From NCBI GenBank assembly GCA_023701365.1, contig JAMPXD010000005.1, forward strand, positions 1-57,739: DNA of 57,739 nucleotides. Reading direction: 5' to 3'. Shown here piece after piece: positions 32,320 through 42,022 of the stretch; the stretch's first letter is position 1, and each line of letters starts with the position of its first letter. This stretch comes from Geobacteraceae bacterium (GTDB lineage Bacteria; Desulfobacterota; Desulfuromonadia; Geobacterales; Geobacteraceae). Both the position numbers and the translations under genes were made by a program. The notes below the pieces were generated by a model, which saw nothing but the letters and a program-made list of their open reading frames with translations, was not told the origin of the DNA and made no database searches.

Positions 32320-34989
32320 TTATAGGAGCCGTTTTCCCGCCAGGGTCAGCACCGCCGGCAGCACCACCACAAACGCCACCTGGCACGCCACCATCCCGAT
32401 CGTCATCACCGCGCCGATGCTGAACACCCCCTGGTGGCGCGCCACCATCAGGGCGCCGAAGCTGGCCATGATGGTCAGGGTGTTGAGGAAGACCCCTACC
32501 CCGGTGCTGGAGAGCACCAACTGGCGCGGCGTCTCCTCCTCGCGGCGGTAGCGGCTGATCAGGTAGATCCCCGAATCGACGGCGATGCCGAGGACCAGCG
32601 GCAGGACGATGACGTTGGCAGAATTGAAGGAGATGCCGAACAGGCGCATCCCCGCCACCATGAAGAGCAGCCCCGCCACCAGCGGCACCAGGCCGATCAG
32701 GGTGTAACGGATGCTCCTGAAGGTTACCAGCAGGATGGCGGCGATGGCGGCGATGGCGAACAGGAAGGCGCTCCGGTAGGAGTCCCGCAGCACCGTCATC
32801 GACTCGTAGACCATGACCGGCTCGCCGGTGGCGGCAGGGTCCACCGAGCGGACCTCGTCGAGGAACCGCTTGAGGGGCTCGCGGGCGAAGATCGCCTCCT
32901 TCGGCGCCACCTGGAGCAGGTACTTGCCGGTTTTGCCGACGAAGCGGCGCATCAGCTCCGGCGGCACGTCGGCGCCATGGACCGGCGCGGCCCCAAGGCT
33001 TTTCCGGAGGAGGGCGATCCGCTCGGGCAGCTCCGCGAACATCCCCCCCTGGAAATCCTTGAGCATCCCCACGGCGTTTCCGTCCTTCTCCTTCTCCAGG
33101 GTGGCGAAGAAGCGGTCGAGGGTGGCGAGGAAGGCGCCGACCGGCTGCGCCTCCGGCCTTGCGTCCCGATCGAGGGCGAGCTTCAGCCGCTCCACCCCGG
33201 CGCGGAACTGCTCGAACACCGCCGGCAGCTCCATGAGACGGAGGTCCTCCTCGTAGGGGACCGGCCTTATCCCGTCCAGCTCGCGCCGGGCGGAGGCGAG
33301 CAGCCGGAGCTTGTCGGCCTGGTCGCCGGGGACGAAGCTGCCGGCCCAGACCACATGGTCGACGCTCGCGAGCCCTTCCAGCACCCGCGCCTTCTCTGCC
33401 GCCTCCGCCTCGCTGGCGGCGGTGACCACCGCGAAGTAGCCGGCGTTCTCGCGGCTCCGCATCAGCTTGTAGGCGTAGGTTACCGATTCCACCCCGCGGG
33501 CCTGGAGGTTCATCAGGTTATAGTCGAACTCGCTCCGCGCCAGGGGGTAGAGGCAGGCAAGGGAGAGGATCAGGGCGGCCGTCAGGACAGCGCGGGGGGA
33601 ACCGAACAGGATTCGCTGCCAGCGGGGCTCCGTGGCCATGGGGCGGATCTTCGGGGGGCGGGCCGGGAAGAGGAGGAGCAGCGCCGGCAGGACCGTGAAG
33701 GTGACCAGGACGCAGATGGCGATCCCGCCGGCGGCGATGATCCCCAGCTCGGCGATCCCCTTGAAGTCGGTGAAGGCGAAGGTGACGAAGGCGGCGGCCA
33801 CGGTGGCGGCCGCCATCACGATGGCCAGGCCGTTGCGGGCGAGCGCCAACCGCAGCGCCTCCTCCTTGTCCCGTCCCCGCGCGAGCTCCTCCTGATAGCG
33901 GAGCACCACCTGGATGCCGTACTCGATGCCGATCCCGATCAGCATCACGGCAAATACCGAGGAGAGGATGTTCAGGTGCCCCACCGCCAGGGTGGCGAAG
34001 CCGAAGGAGAGGGAGATGGCGACCGTCAGGGCGACCATGGCGGCGATGGTGTTGAGCAGGCCGCGGAAGGCGACCAGCAGGAGGATGACCGTCAGCGCCA
34101 CGGTGATGGCGGTGGCCAGCATGATGTCCCGCTCGCTGGTCTCCATCTCCTCGTGCTCCAGGACCGGGGTGCCGGTCAGGCCGACGCTGACCCCGGCGAA
34201 CTCGGGGAGCTTCCTGAGCCCGGCAATCTCCCCCCGCAGGGCCGCGATTGCAGCTTCGGCCGGCTTGAAGCTCGACTCGTCCCGCACCGGCAGCACCGTA
34301 AGCACCTGCTGGCGGCCGGCCGCGGCGAAGGACGATTCGCCGCCGTCGGCCCTGCGGAACATGACCGTCTCCAGGGACAGCCCGGCCCCGTCCCCCTTGG
34401 CAAATCCGCCGATCCCCTCGCCGATCGCCCCGAGCATGAAGACGAGACGGTCGAGCCGCTCCCGGCTTTCCGGTGCCGCGGGGGCCGCCAGGTACCCCTC
34501 CATCTCCCCGGTCAGGCTGGTGAACAGGGTCTGCACCGAAGGGGCAGCGGCCAGGGCCTTGAGGGTCGGGGCCGCCTTGGCGAGGTTCCCGGCAAAGGCG
34601 GCGAGCTCTTCGAGCGGCATGAGCAGGAGGCCGTTCTGCTGGAAGAAGGGGAGCCCGAAGGGGAAGAAGACCTCGCGGAAGTGCCGCCGGTCGCCCCGCA
34701 GGCGCTCCGCCAGCCGTTCCCCGAAGCGCCCTGCCTGGGCGCTGTCGCCGCTCTCGATGACCACGGCGATCTCCTCCTGATCGCCGAATTCGGTCCGGTA
34801 GTCCCGATAGTCCCGGTTGAACGAGGTATTGGCCGGCATCAACTGGTCGCGGCCGGTGAGAAACTCCATCTGCTGCCAGGTATAGATCAGCGATACGGCC
34901 GAAAGCGCGACGGCGATGGCGATGATCAGGCGGGGCCGGCGCGCGATCAGGCCGAACGCCCCTCCGTAACTTTTTTTCCCGGTATCCAT
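32320..34989 (-). CDS. hpnN: Hopanoid transporter HpnN (RND/MMPL family)
   Basis: An 889-aa RND-type inner-membrane transporter that in other bacteria moves hopanoids to the outer membrane. A membrane helix near residue 20 is followed by a large periplasmic domain, a block of helices including VFAVMLIGIGIEYGIQVVLR, a second periplasmic domain, and a second helix block including VLGIAVDSGIYLISRYRREE. The ATG at 34989 (AGAGG upstream) places the first helix correctly; earlier in-frame starts only add unlikely residues. It is divergent from shc. Confidence 0.93.
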   Translation of the reverse strand: MDTGKKSYGGAFGLIARRPRLIIAIAVALSAVSLIYTWQQMEFLTGRDQLMPANTSFNRDYRDYRTEFGDQEEIAVVIESGDSAQAGRFGERLAERLRGDRRHFREVFFPFGLPFFQQNGLLLMPLEELAAFAGNLAKAAPTLKALAAAPSVQTLFTSLTGEMEGYLAAPAAPESRERLDRLVFMLGAIGEGIGGFAKGDGAGLSLETVMFRRADGGESSFAAAGRQQVLTVLPVRDESSFKPAEAAIAALRGEIAGLRKLPEFAGVSVGLTGTPVLEHEEMETSERDIMLATAITVALTVILLLVAFRGLLNTIAAMVALTVAISLSFGFATLAVGHLNILSSVFAVMLIGIGIEYGIQVVLRYQEELARGRDKEEALRLALARNGLAIVMAAATVAAAFVTFAFTDFKGIAELGIIAAGGIAICVLVTFTVLPALLLLFPARPPKIRPMATEPRWQRILFGSPRAVLTAALILSLACLYPLARSEFDYNLMNLQARGVESVTYAYKLMRSRENAGYFAVVTAASEAEAAEKARVLEGLASVDHVVWAGSFVPGDQADKLRLLASARRELDGIRPVPYEEDLRLMELPAVFEQFRAGVERLKLALDRDARPEAQPVGAFLATLDRFFATLEKEKDGNAVGMLKDFQGGMFAELPERIALLRKSLGAAPVHGADVPPELMRRFVGKTGKYLLQVAPKEAIFAREPLKRFLDEVRSVDPAATGEPVMVYESMTVLRDSYRSAFLFAIAAIAAILLVTFRSIRYTLIGLVPLVAGLLFMVAGMRLFGISFNSANVIVLPLVLGIAVDSGIYLISRYRREEETPRQLVLSSTGVGVFLNTLTIMASFGALMVARHQGVFSIGAVMTIGMVACQVAFVVVLPAVLTLAGKRLL

Positions 34990-35286
34990 GCAACCTCTTT
35001 CGCGAACTGTTATACTGATGTGGAGTTTTCCCATAGCGACCGGCGCAGGACGCCGTCCTGCCCAAGAGGGGGGAATTGAAAAAGCTAGCACAGCTCTCCG
35101 TTGAAATCAACCGTGGCGGCGTAATGCCCCGTTTGGCCTGCGCTTTTTGACCGGATCAGCGCCGTCTAAGCGAAAATGGGTATACCTTTGCCCGATAATA
35201 TGGTATGAAATCAAGGTTATGCCAGCCACTGACCACTTCTTCCGCGTGCCGCGCGGCAGGAGCTTCGAGAAGGAGAGCACGAGGCG
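34990..35286. other. Divergent intergenic region hpnN/shc (297 bp)
   Basis: It must hold the promoters for hpnN (minus) and shc (plus). I see AT-rich GATAATATGG near 35190 and GTTATACTG near 35010 but no pair of boxes with good spacing. No gene is evident. Confidence 0.6.
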
Positions 35287-37326
35287 ATGAAACCCCACAA
35301 ACACCCCATTTCCCATGCGCTCACATCATTCAACGGGGTTTCCGTTGACCAGGATGCGGCGCCCGCCGTCAAGCCGGGCGCCAAGGTCCACCACCTCCCC
35401 ACCTCCATCATGAAAAAGAAGGAGGGGGAGATCAGAAACGCCCTCGACCTCGCCATCGGGCGGAGCCGCGAGTTCTTTTTCCGCGAGCAACTCCCCGCCG
35501 GCTACTGGTGGGCGGAGCTGGAATCGAACGTCACCATCACCGCCGAATACGTCATGCTGTTCCACTTCATGGGGATCGTGGACCGGGAGCGGGAACGGAA
35601 GATGGCCAACTACCTCCTCTCCAAGCAGACCAAGGAGGGTTTCTGGACCATCTATTACGGCGGCCCCGGCGACCTCTCCACCACGGTGGAGGCCTACTTC
35701 GCCCTGAAGCTGACCGGCTGCTCCGCCGACCACCCGGCCATGGTGAAGGCGCGCGCCTTCATCCTGAAGAAGGGGGGGATCATCAAGTGCCGGGTCTTCA
35801 CCAAGATCTTCCTCGCCCTGTTCGGCGAATTCGCCTGGTTCGGGATCCCTTCCATGCCGATCGAGCTGATGCTCCTCCCCAACTGGGCCTATTTCAACCT
35901 GTACGAGTTTTCCAGCTGGTCGCGGGCGACCATCATCCCCCTCTCCATCGTAATGGCCGAGCGCCCGGTGCGCAAGCTCCCCCCCTCGGCCAGGGTCCAG
36001 GAGCTGTTCGTCCGCCCCCCCCGCCCGACCGATTACACCTTCACCAAGGAAGATGGCATCCTGACCTGGAAGAACTTCTTCATCGGCGTGGACCACCTCC
36101 TCAAGGTCTACGAGTCGAACCCCATCAGGCCCTTCAAGAAGAAGGCTCTGGCGCTGGCGGAGAAATGGGTCGGCGACCACCAGGAGCCGAGCGGCGACTG
36201 GGGGGGTATCCAGCCCGCCATGCTCAACTCCGTGCTGGCGCTCCACTGCCTGGGCTACGCCAACGACCACCCGGCGGTGGCCAAAGGGCTCGAGGCGCTC
36301 GCCAATTTCTGCATCGAGGATGACGATGGGCTGGTGCTCCAGTCCTGCGTCTCGCCGGTCTGGGACACGGCGCTGGGGCTGAAGGCGCTGCTCGACTCCG
36401 GGGTCCCCGCTGATCATCCGGCCCTCGCCAAGGCGGCCCAGTGGCTGCTCGACCGGGAAGTGCGCAAGAGCGGCGACTGGCAAGTCAAATCGCCCGAGCT
36501 GCCGCCGGGGGGATGGGCCTTCGAATTCCTGAACGACTGGTACCCCGACGTGGACGACTCGGGGATCGTGATGATGGCCATCAAGGAGGTGAAGGTCAGG
36601 GACCGCAAGGCCAAGGAAGCCGCCATCAGCCGCGGCATCGACTGGTGCCTCGGGATGCAGAGCAGGAATGGCGGCTGGGGGGCCTTCGACAAGGACAACA
36701 CCAAACACCTCCTGAACAAGATCCCGTTTGCCGACCTGGAAGCCCTGATCGACCCCCCCACGGCCGACCTGACCGGGAGGATGCTGGAGCTGATGGGGAC
36801 CTTCGGCTATCCCAAGGACTATCCGGCGGCGGAAAGGGCACTGCGCTTCATCCGGGAGACCCAGGAACCGGAAGGGCCATGGTGGGGGCGCTGGGGGGTG
36901 AACTACATCTACGGCTGCTGGTCTGTCCTTTCGGGCCTGGCGGCGATCGGCGAAGACCTCTCCCAGCCTTACATCCGCAAGGCGGTCAACTGGCTGAAGT
37001 CGAAACAGAACATGGACGGCGGCTGGGGGGAGACCTGCGAATCTTACCACGACCCTTCCCTGGCCGGGACGGGGGAAAGCACGGCGTCCCAGACCGGCTG
37101 GGCGCTCCTCGCCCTGATGGCCTCGGGAGAAGCCCGCTCTTCAACGGTCGGTCGGGGGGTCCGCTACCTGATCGCCACCCAGAAGCCGGACGGCACCTGG
37201 GACGAGGAGCAGTACACCGGCACCGGCTTCCCCAAGTATTTCATGATCAAGTACCACATCTACCGCAACTGTTTCCCCCTGATGGCGCTCGGCACCTACC
37301 GCTCCCTGACGGAGGAGAAGGGCTAG
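35287..37326 (+). CDS. shc: Squalene-hopene cyclase
   Basis: A 679-aa cyclase that folds squalene into hopene in one protonation-driven reaction at the membrane. The catalytic acid motif DVDD is at 421-424, and several QW repeats are visible (for example SGDWGG, NGGWGAFD, DGGWGETCES, DGTWDE). The C-terminus keeps KYHIYRNCFPLMALGTY. The length is normal. It is the first gene of a plus-strand series shc-hpnA-dxs-hpnH, so precursor supply and hopanoid synthesis are together. Confidence 0.97.
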   Translation: MKPHKHPISHALTSFNGVSVDQDAAPAVKPGAKVHHLPTSIMKKKEGEIRNALDLAIGRSREFFFREQLPAGYWWAELESNVTITAEYVMLFHFMGIVDRERERKMANYLLSKQTKEGFWTIYYGGPGDLSTTVEAYFALKLTGCSADHPAMVKARAFILKKGGIIKCRVFTKIFLALFGEFAWFGIPSMPIELMLLPNWAYFNLYEFSSWSRATIIPLSIVMAERPVRKLPPSARVQELFVRPPRPTDYTFTKEDGILTWKNFFIGVDHLLKVYESNPIRPFKKKALALAEKWVGDHQEPSGDWGGIQPAMLNSVLALHCLGYANDHPAVAKGLEALANFCIEDDDGLVLQSCVSPVWDTALGLKALLDSGVPADHPALAKAAQWLLDREVRKSGDWQVKSPELPPGGWAFEFLNDWYPDVDDSGIVMMAIKEVKVRDRKAKEAAISRGIDWCLGMQSRNGGWGAFDKDNTKHLLNKIPFADLEALIDPPTADLTGRMLELMGTFGYPKDYPAAERALRFIRETQEPEGPWWGRWGVNYIYGCWSVLSGLAAIGEDLSQPYIRKAVNWLKSKQNMDGGWGETCESYHDPSLAGTGESTASQTGWALLALMASGEARSSTVGRGVRYLIATQKPDGTWDEEQYTGTGFPKYFMIKYHIYRNCFPLMALGTYRSLTEEKG

Positions 37327-37466
37327 GAATGCGGAATTCGGAATTCGGAGTGCGGAACAAAACAAATGCGGGATTCGGGGTGAGGAATTTAAGGTTCCTA
37401 TTCCGCACTCCGCACTCCGCACTCCGTACTTCAAATTCCGCACTCCGCATTCCGCACTCCGCATTG
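37327..37466. repeat. Heptamer-type repeat tract with inverted arms, shc/hpnA gap
   Basis: About 140 bp made of GCGGAATTCGGA/ATTCCGCACTCCGC-like units, first as GGAATTCGGAGTGCGGA and then as repeated CCGCACTCCGC in the other orientation, so the whole tract can fold back on itself. A shorter copy of the same design lies on the other side of hpnA. No gene is evident. Confidence 0.85.
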
Positions 37467-37471
37467 GTTTT

Positions 37472-38458
37472 ATGAAGGTATTCGTCACCGGTGGCACCGG
37501 TTTCATAGGCGCAAGCCTGGCAAGGGAGCTGCTCAGGGAAGGGTATTCGGTCAGGGCACTGGTCCGACCCGGTTCCGACCGGCGCAACCTCGCTGGCCTC
37601 GACCTGGAGCTCTGGGAAGGTGACCTGCGCGACCGCCATTCCCTGGAGCGGGGGCTTGCGGGGTGTGACACCCTCTACCACGCCGCGGCCGACTACCGGC
37701 TCTGGACCAGAAGGCCGGCCGAGATGTACGAGATCAACGTCGGCGGCACCCGCAACATCCTGGAGGCGGCCCTCAGGCGCGGCCTTTCCCGGGTGGTCTA
37801 CACCAGCAGCGTCGGCACCCTGGGAAACCCCGGCAACGGGGTCCCCGGCAGCGAGGCCACCCCGGTCACCCTCGCCGACATGGTCGGCCACTACAAGAAG
37901 AGCAAGTTCCTCGCCGAACGCGAGGCGGAGAGCTTCCTGGCGCGGGGAGTGCCGCTCGTCATCGTCAACCCCTCCACCCCGGTGGGAGAGCTGGACGTCA
38001 AACCGACCCCGACCGGCAGGATCATCGTCGATTTTCTGAACCGGAGGATGCCCGCCTACCTGGATACCGGCCTCAACATCATCGATGTCGGGGACTGCGC
38101 CCGCGGCCATCTCCTGGCCGCCAAACATGGCAAGGTCGGGGAGAAATACATCCTCGGCAACGAGAATCTGACCCTGCGAGAAATCTTCGCCCTGCTGGCG
38201 CAGATAACCGGCATCCCGGCCCCCAGGGTGCGGCTCCCCTACACCCCGATCCTGATGGCCGCCTATGTCAACGAGGCGATCTCCCGGGTCACCTGCAGGG
38301 AGCCGCTCATCCCCCTGGCCGGCGTCCAGATGGCACGCAAGTTCATGTATTTCGACTCAACCAAGGGGACCCGCGACCTGGGGCTCTCACTGGGCCCGGT
38401 AGCCGAAGCGCTCCGCAAGGCGGTGGAGTGGTTCCGCAGCAACGGCTACGTCCGGTGA
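37472..38458 (+). CDS. hpnA: Hopanoid-associated sugar epimerase HpnA
   Basis: A 328-aa extended short-chain dehydrogenase. NAD motif TGGTGFIG (residues 6-13), DLRDRHSL, YTSSVGTLG, and an active-site Tyr/Lys in HYKKSKFLAE. HpnA is named from its place in hopanoid clusters; its substrate is unresolved. No Shine-Dalgarno of note is seen because the start lies 5 nt after the repeat tract (tail GCATTGGTTTT before the ATG). This may make its translation depend on the repeat fold. Confidence 0.9.
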   Translation: MKVFVTGGTGFIGASLARELLREGYSVRALVRPGSDRRNLAGLDLELWEGDLRDRHSLERGLAGCDTLYHAAADYRLWTRRPAEMYEINVGGTRNILEAALRRGLSRVVYTSSVGTLGNPGNGVPGSEATPVTLADMVGHYKKSKFLAEREAESFLARGVPLVIVNPSTPVGELDVKPTPTGRIIVDFLNRRMPAYLDTGLNIIDVGDCARGHLLAAKHGKVGEKYILGNENLTLREIFALLAQITGIPAPRVRLPYTPILMAAYVNEAISRVTCREPLIPLAGVQMARKFMYFDSTKGTRDLGLSLGPVAEALRKAVEWFRSNGYVR

Positions 38459-38465
38459 ATGCGAC

Positions 38466-38533
38466 CAAATTCGGAATTCGGAATGCGGAGTGCGGAATAA
38501 AAAGCCTTAAATTCCGCACTCGCACTCCGAATT
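38466..38533. repeat. Second heptamer-type repeat tract, hpnA/dxs gap
   Basis: ATTCGGAATTCGGAATGCGG with inverted ATTCCGCACTCGCACTCCG forms a hairpin around a short AT loop. It is the same unit family as 37327-37466. Confidence 0.85.
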
Positions 38534-38546
38534 AAAGGAGATTGTT

Positions 38547-40451
38547 ATGTCCAAACATCTCAATACCATCAACAGCCCCGCTGACCTGAAGCAGTTGAAG
38601 GAAGAGGAACTGATCCAGCTGGCGGAGGAGGTCCGCCGGTTCCTCCTGGAGACGGTTTCCCGGACCGGCGGCCACCTCGCCTCCAACCTGGGGTGCGTGG
38701 AGCTTACCCTGGCCCTCCATTACTGCTTCAACTCGCCGCAGGACCGGATCATCTGGGACGTGGGGCACCAGGCGTACACCCACAAGATCGTCACCGGTCG
38801 CCGTGACCGGTTTCATACCCAGCGCCAGTACCACGGGATCAGCGGCTTCCCGAAACGCACCGAATCGGCCCATGACCCCTTCGGCGCCGGGCACTCCTCC
38901 ACCTCCATCTCGGCGGGGCTCGGCATGGCAGCGGCCGATGGCCTCAAGGGGGCGAAGGACAAGGTAATCGCGGTGATCGGAGACGGCTCCATGACCGCCG
39001 GGATGGCCTTCGAGGCCCTGAACCAGGCCGGGCACCTGCGCAAAAACCTGATCGTCATCCTGAACGACAACGAGATGTCGATCTCGCGGAACGTCGGGGC
39101 CTTTTCCTCCTTCGTTTCCCGCAAGCTGAGCGGCAGCTATTACCGCGACCTGAAGAAGGAGATGCAGGGCCTCTTGGCGAGCATCCCCGCGATCGGCGGC
39201 AACATCCTGAAGTTCGCCAGGAAGGCGGAGAACTCCCTGAAGGGGTTTCTCACCCCCAGCGCCCTGTTCGAGGCCCTCGGCTTCGAATACATCGGCCCGC
39301 TCCAGGGGCACAACCTCCCCCAGCTCGTCGAGGTGCTCCGGAACGTGCGCGACCTGGAGGGGCCGGTGCTGGTCCACGTCATGACCACCAAGGGGAAGGG
39401 GTATCCGCCGGCTGAGAACAACCCGGCCCAGTTCCACGGCGTCGGCCCCTTCGACGTGGCAACCGGCAAGGTGAGAGCCAAAGGGGGGGCCAAATCGTAC
39501 ACCGGCATATTCGGCGACACCATGGTGCGGCTCGCGGCGGAGGACCCGAAAATCATCGCCATCACCGCCGCCATGCCGGACGGGACCGGCCTCTCCCCCT
39601 TCGCCAAGGCTTATCCTGACAGGTTTTTCGACGTCGGTATCGCCGAGCAGCACGCCCTGACTTTCGCTGCCGGCCTGGCGGCCGAGGGGTTCCGGCCGGT
39701 GGCCGCCATCTACTCCTCATTCACCCAGCGCGCCTACGACCAGGTGTTCCACGACATCTGCCTGCAGAAGCTGCCGGTCACCCTGGCCCTGGACCGGGCG
39801 GGGCTGGTGGGGGACGACGGCCCGACCCACCACGGGGTGTTCGACCTCTCCTATCTCCGCCACCTGCCGGAGATGACCCTGATGGCGCCGAAGGACGAGA
39901 ACGAGCTGCAGCACATGGTGAAGACCGCCGTCTACGCCGATCTTCCCATCGCGCTCCGCTACCCGCGGGGGAACGGCTACGGCATCCCGATGGACCAGGA
40001 GCCGGCCATCCTCCCCATCGGCAAGGGAGAGCTTCTCGCGGAAGGGGAGGACCTGGCGCTCGTCGCCATCGGCGTCACCGTCTACCCGGCCCTGGAAGCC
40101 GCGGAGATCCTGCGGGGCAAAGGGATCAGGGCCGCGGTGGTGAACGCCCGTTTCGTCAAGCCGCTCGACCGCGAGCTGCTCCTCGGCTGGGCGAGGCGGA
40201 CCGGCTGCCTGGTGACCGTGGAGGAGAACGCCCTTCAGGGCGGGTTCGGCTCCGCGGTGCTGGAGCTTCTGGAAGAAGAGAGGGTGACCGGAATAAAAGT
40301 GAAGCGGCTGGGCATCCCGGACCGCTTCATCGAGCAGGGGAGCCAGTCCCAGCTCCGCAGGGACCTGGGACTGGATGCCGAGGGGATCGCCGCGGCGGTA
40401 GAGGCGTTCCTGATGCAGAAGGTGGCGGTGCCGCTGGCCCGGGTGAAGTAA
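38547..40451 (+). CDS. dxs: 1-deoxy-D-xylulose-5-phosphate synthase
   Basis: A 634-aa DXS, which condenses pyruvate and glyceraldehyde-3-phosphate as the first step of the MEP isoprenoid pathway. ThDP/Mg motif GDGSMTAG (145-152) with NDNEMSIS (173-180), HQAYTHK, and [15 protein letters not shown] with the catalytic glutamate. AAAGGAG precedes the ATG by 6 nt. Its place between hpnA and hpnH ties precursor supply to hopanoids; another copy elsewhere cannot be excluded. Confidence 0.97.
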   Translation: MSKHLNTINSPADLKQLKEEELIQLAEEVRRFLLETVSRTGGHLASNLGCVELTLALHYCFNSPQDRIIWDVGHQAYTHKIVTGRRDRFHTQRQYHGISGFPKRTESAHDPFGAGHSSTSISAGLGMAAADGLKGAKDKVIAVIGDGSMTAGMAFEALNQAGHLRKNLIVILNDNEMSISRNVGAFSSFVSRKLSGSYYRDLKKEMQGLLASIPAIGGNILKFARKAENSLKGFLTPSALFEALGFEYIGPLQGHNLPQLVEVLRNVRDLEGPVLVHVMTTKGKGYPPAENNPAQFHGVGPFDVATGKVRAKGGAKSYTGIFGDTMVRLAAEDPKIIAITAAMPDGTGLSPFAKAYPDRFFDVGIAEQHALTFAAGLAAEGFRPVAAIYSSFTQRAYDQVFHDICLQKLPVTLALDRAGLVGDDGPTHHGVFDLSYLRHLPEMTLMAPKDENELQHMVKTAVYADLPIALRYPRGNGYGIPMDQEPAILPIGKGELLAEGEDLALVAIGVTVYPALEAAEILRGKGIRAAVVNARFVKPLDRELLLGWARRTGCLVTVEENALQGGFGSAVLELLEEERVTGIKVKRLGIPDRFIEQGSQSQLRRDLGLDAEGIAAAVEAFLMQKVAVPLARVK

Positions 40452-40459
40452 AATAATCC

Positions 40460-40517
40460 GTGCTGCATGATCCGACCGATCTGTCCGATCAGTCCGATCG
40501 GTCGGATCATGCAGCAC
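40460..40517. repeat. Perfect 22-bp inverted repeat between dxs and hpnH
   Basis: The arms at 40460-40481 and 40496-40517 (starting GTGCTGCATGATCC) are perfect complements with a 14-nt loop that repeats TCCGATC. No U tract follows, so it is unlikely to be a simple terminator. It ends 19 nt before hpnH. Confidence 0.9.
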
Positions 40518-40536
40518 GTAGCACGAAAGGAACTAC

Positions 40537-41535
40537 ATGCGTTTTCCCTTAAGACTGAACTACGACCTCACCAGATACATAATCTCCAACAAGCTGAAAA
40601 AGATCGACAAGTTCCCGCTGGTCCTGATGCTGGAGCCGACCCACCTGTGCAACCTGGCCTGCTCCGGCTGCGGCAGGATCAGGGAGTACGCCGACACCAT
40701 CCAGGAGATGATGTCCCTGGATGAGTGCCTCCGCTCGGTGGACGAATGCCCCGCCCCGGTGGTCACCATCACCGGCGGCGAGCCGTTCCTCTATCCCCAC
40801 ATCCATGAGCTGATCGAAGGGGTGCTGGCACGGGGCAAGCACATCTACTTCTGCACCAACGGCCTGCTGCTGGACAAGGCCCTCGACCTGATGCGGCCGC
40901 ACGGCAACTTCACCCTGAACGTCCACATGGACGGCCTGGAGGAGACCCATGACCGGATCCTGGAGCGCAAGGGAACCTTCAGGACCGCCATCGACGGGAT
41001 CAGGAAGGCGAAGGAGAAGGGCTTGCGGGTCTGCACCAACACCACCATCTTCAAGGAAACCGATCTGGTGGAGATCGAGATGCTCTTCTCCCAGTTGCAG
41101 GACCTGGGGGTGGACGGCATCCTGGTGGCGCCCGGCTTCGGTTACGAGGCGGTGGGGGAAAAGCTCTTCCTGGAGCGGCGGGAGATCGAGCGCAAGTTCG
41201 AGCAGGTCTACGAGATGAGCAGGCGGTTCCGCTTCTACTCGACCCCCATGTACCTGAAGTTCCTCAAGGGGGAGCGGAAGCTGGACTGCACCCCCTGGGG
41301 AAACCCGACCAGGAACCCCATGGGATGGAAGGCCCCCTGCTACCTGATCACCGACGACCATTACCCGAGCTACCGGGAGATGATGGAGAAGACCGACTGG
41401 GGGAAATACGGGGTGGGCAAAGACCCCCGCTGCGCCCAGTGCATGATGCACTGCGGCTTCGAGCCGACCGTGGTCTCGGAGATCGGCAAGAGCTGGCGCG
41501 ACATCTGGGAGATGATCGTCTGGAACATGACCTGA
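40537..41535 (+). CDS. hpnH: Adenosyl-hopene synthase HpnH (radical SAM)
   Basis: A 332-aa radical SAM enzyme that adds the adenosyl group to diploptene to start side-chain synthesis. The cluster motif is CNLACSGC (C38, C42, C45), with the glycine motif TITGGEPFLYPHI. The C-terminal region keeps CAQCMMHCGFEPT. AGGAACTAC precedes the ATG. It is followed at once by a terminator, so it closes the shc-hpnA-dxs-hpnH series. Confidence 0.96.
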   Translation: MRFPLRLNYDLTRYIISNKLKKIDKFPLVLMLEPTHLCNLACSGCGRIREYADTIQEMMSLDECLRSVDECPAPVVTITGGEPFLYPHIHELIEGVLARGKHIYFCTNGLLLDKALDLMRPHGNFTLNVHMDGLEETHDRILERKGTFRTAIDGIRKAKEKGLRVCTNTTIFKETDLVEIEMLFSQLQDLGVDGILVAPGFGYEAVGEKLFLERREIERKFEQVYEMSRRFRFYSTPMYLKFLKGERKLDCTPWGNPTRNPMGWKAPCYLITDDHYPSYREMMEKTDWGKYGVGKDPRCAQCMMHCGFEPTVVSEIGKSWRDIWEMIVWNMT

Positions 41536-41570
41536 TACTGCGGCGCGTTTTCGCTTTTCCAGAACGAAAT

Positions 41571-41595
41571 AAGGGGCCTCACCGGCCCCTTTTTC
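41571..41595 (+). terminator. Rho-independent terminator after hpnH
   Basis: AAGGGGCC and GGCCCCTT pair across TCACC and are followed by TTTTCTTT. Confidence 0.9.
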
Positions 41596-41621
41596 TTTCC
41601 CCTCCCTCGCATCTCCATAAT

Positions 41622-41720
41622 CTACCACACCCCCATCATCCCGATATCTTCATGTGCTATGATGTGGCAGAGGAACATGGCCATGCCGGCATAGTCCATG
41701 ATCCATGACCGGCACCTTTA
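41622..41720 (-). pseudogene. C-terminal relic of a multicopper oxidase (like the 525-aa oxidase)
   Basis: On the minus strand, translation gives MDYAGMAMFLCHIIAHEDIG followed by MMGVW and a stop. It matches the end of the Tat-exported oxidase (MDFSGMAMFHCHILEHEDIG). Upstream, VPVMD continues the match in another frame, so a frameshift is present. The copper motif HCH has become LCH, losing a ligand. No start or upstream domain remains. It is a decayed fragment. Confidence 0.8.
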
Positions 41721-41769
41721 GACTACGTGCGGGGGCCGCCTGAATGGCCCCCGCATGTATGGTGAGACT

Positions 41770-41926
41770 TTACGGCACGACCTGGAACGGCCGCATCTTC
41801 TCGTTGTCCTCGTGGGAGAGGATGTGGCAGTGCCACACATAGAGGCCCAGAATGTCGAACCTGGCCTTGATGCGGGTGACTTGGCTGGGATAGGCGATGA
41901 CGGTGTCCTTGAAGCCGGTCATAACT
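41770..41926 (-). pseudogene. C-terminal relic of a second multicopper oxidase (CotA-like)
   Basis: About 50 codons, GFKDTVIAYPSQVTRIKARF then LYVWHCHILSHEDNEKMRPF and stop, match the C-terminus of the 729-aa oxidase (GWKDTAIMPSGQVTRI, WHCHITDHEDNEMMRP). The HCH and distal His are kept, but the position of the T1 axial Met is Lys. The homology ends just before a palindromic repeat, which looks like the break point. Confidence 0.82.
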
Positions 41927-41938
41927 CCGCATGTTGCA

Positions 41939-41984
41939 CTTCGACTCCGCTCAGCGCAAGCCTGTTCCCTGAGCGGAGTCGAAG
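41939..41984. repeat. 16-bp palindromic repeat at the oxidase break point
   Basis: CTTCGACTCCGCTCAG (41939-41954) and CTGAGCGGAGTCGAAG (41969-41984) are perfect arms. This CTTCGACTCCGCTCAG type is a common dispersed palindrome. It truncates the oxidase relic. Confidence 0.85.
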
Positions 41985-42022
41985 GGAAGTTCCTCAAGCG
42001 CATGAATGCTTTGACATCGGAG

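Noticed and set aside
32434-35079. 881-codon plus-strand frame opposite hpnN
   Set aside because: Gly/Glu/Arg/His-rich low-complexity translation, the usual antisense of GC-rich coding DNA; hpnN has clear RND features.
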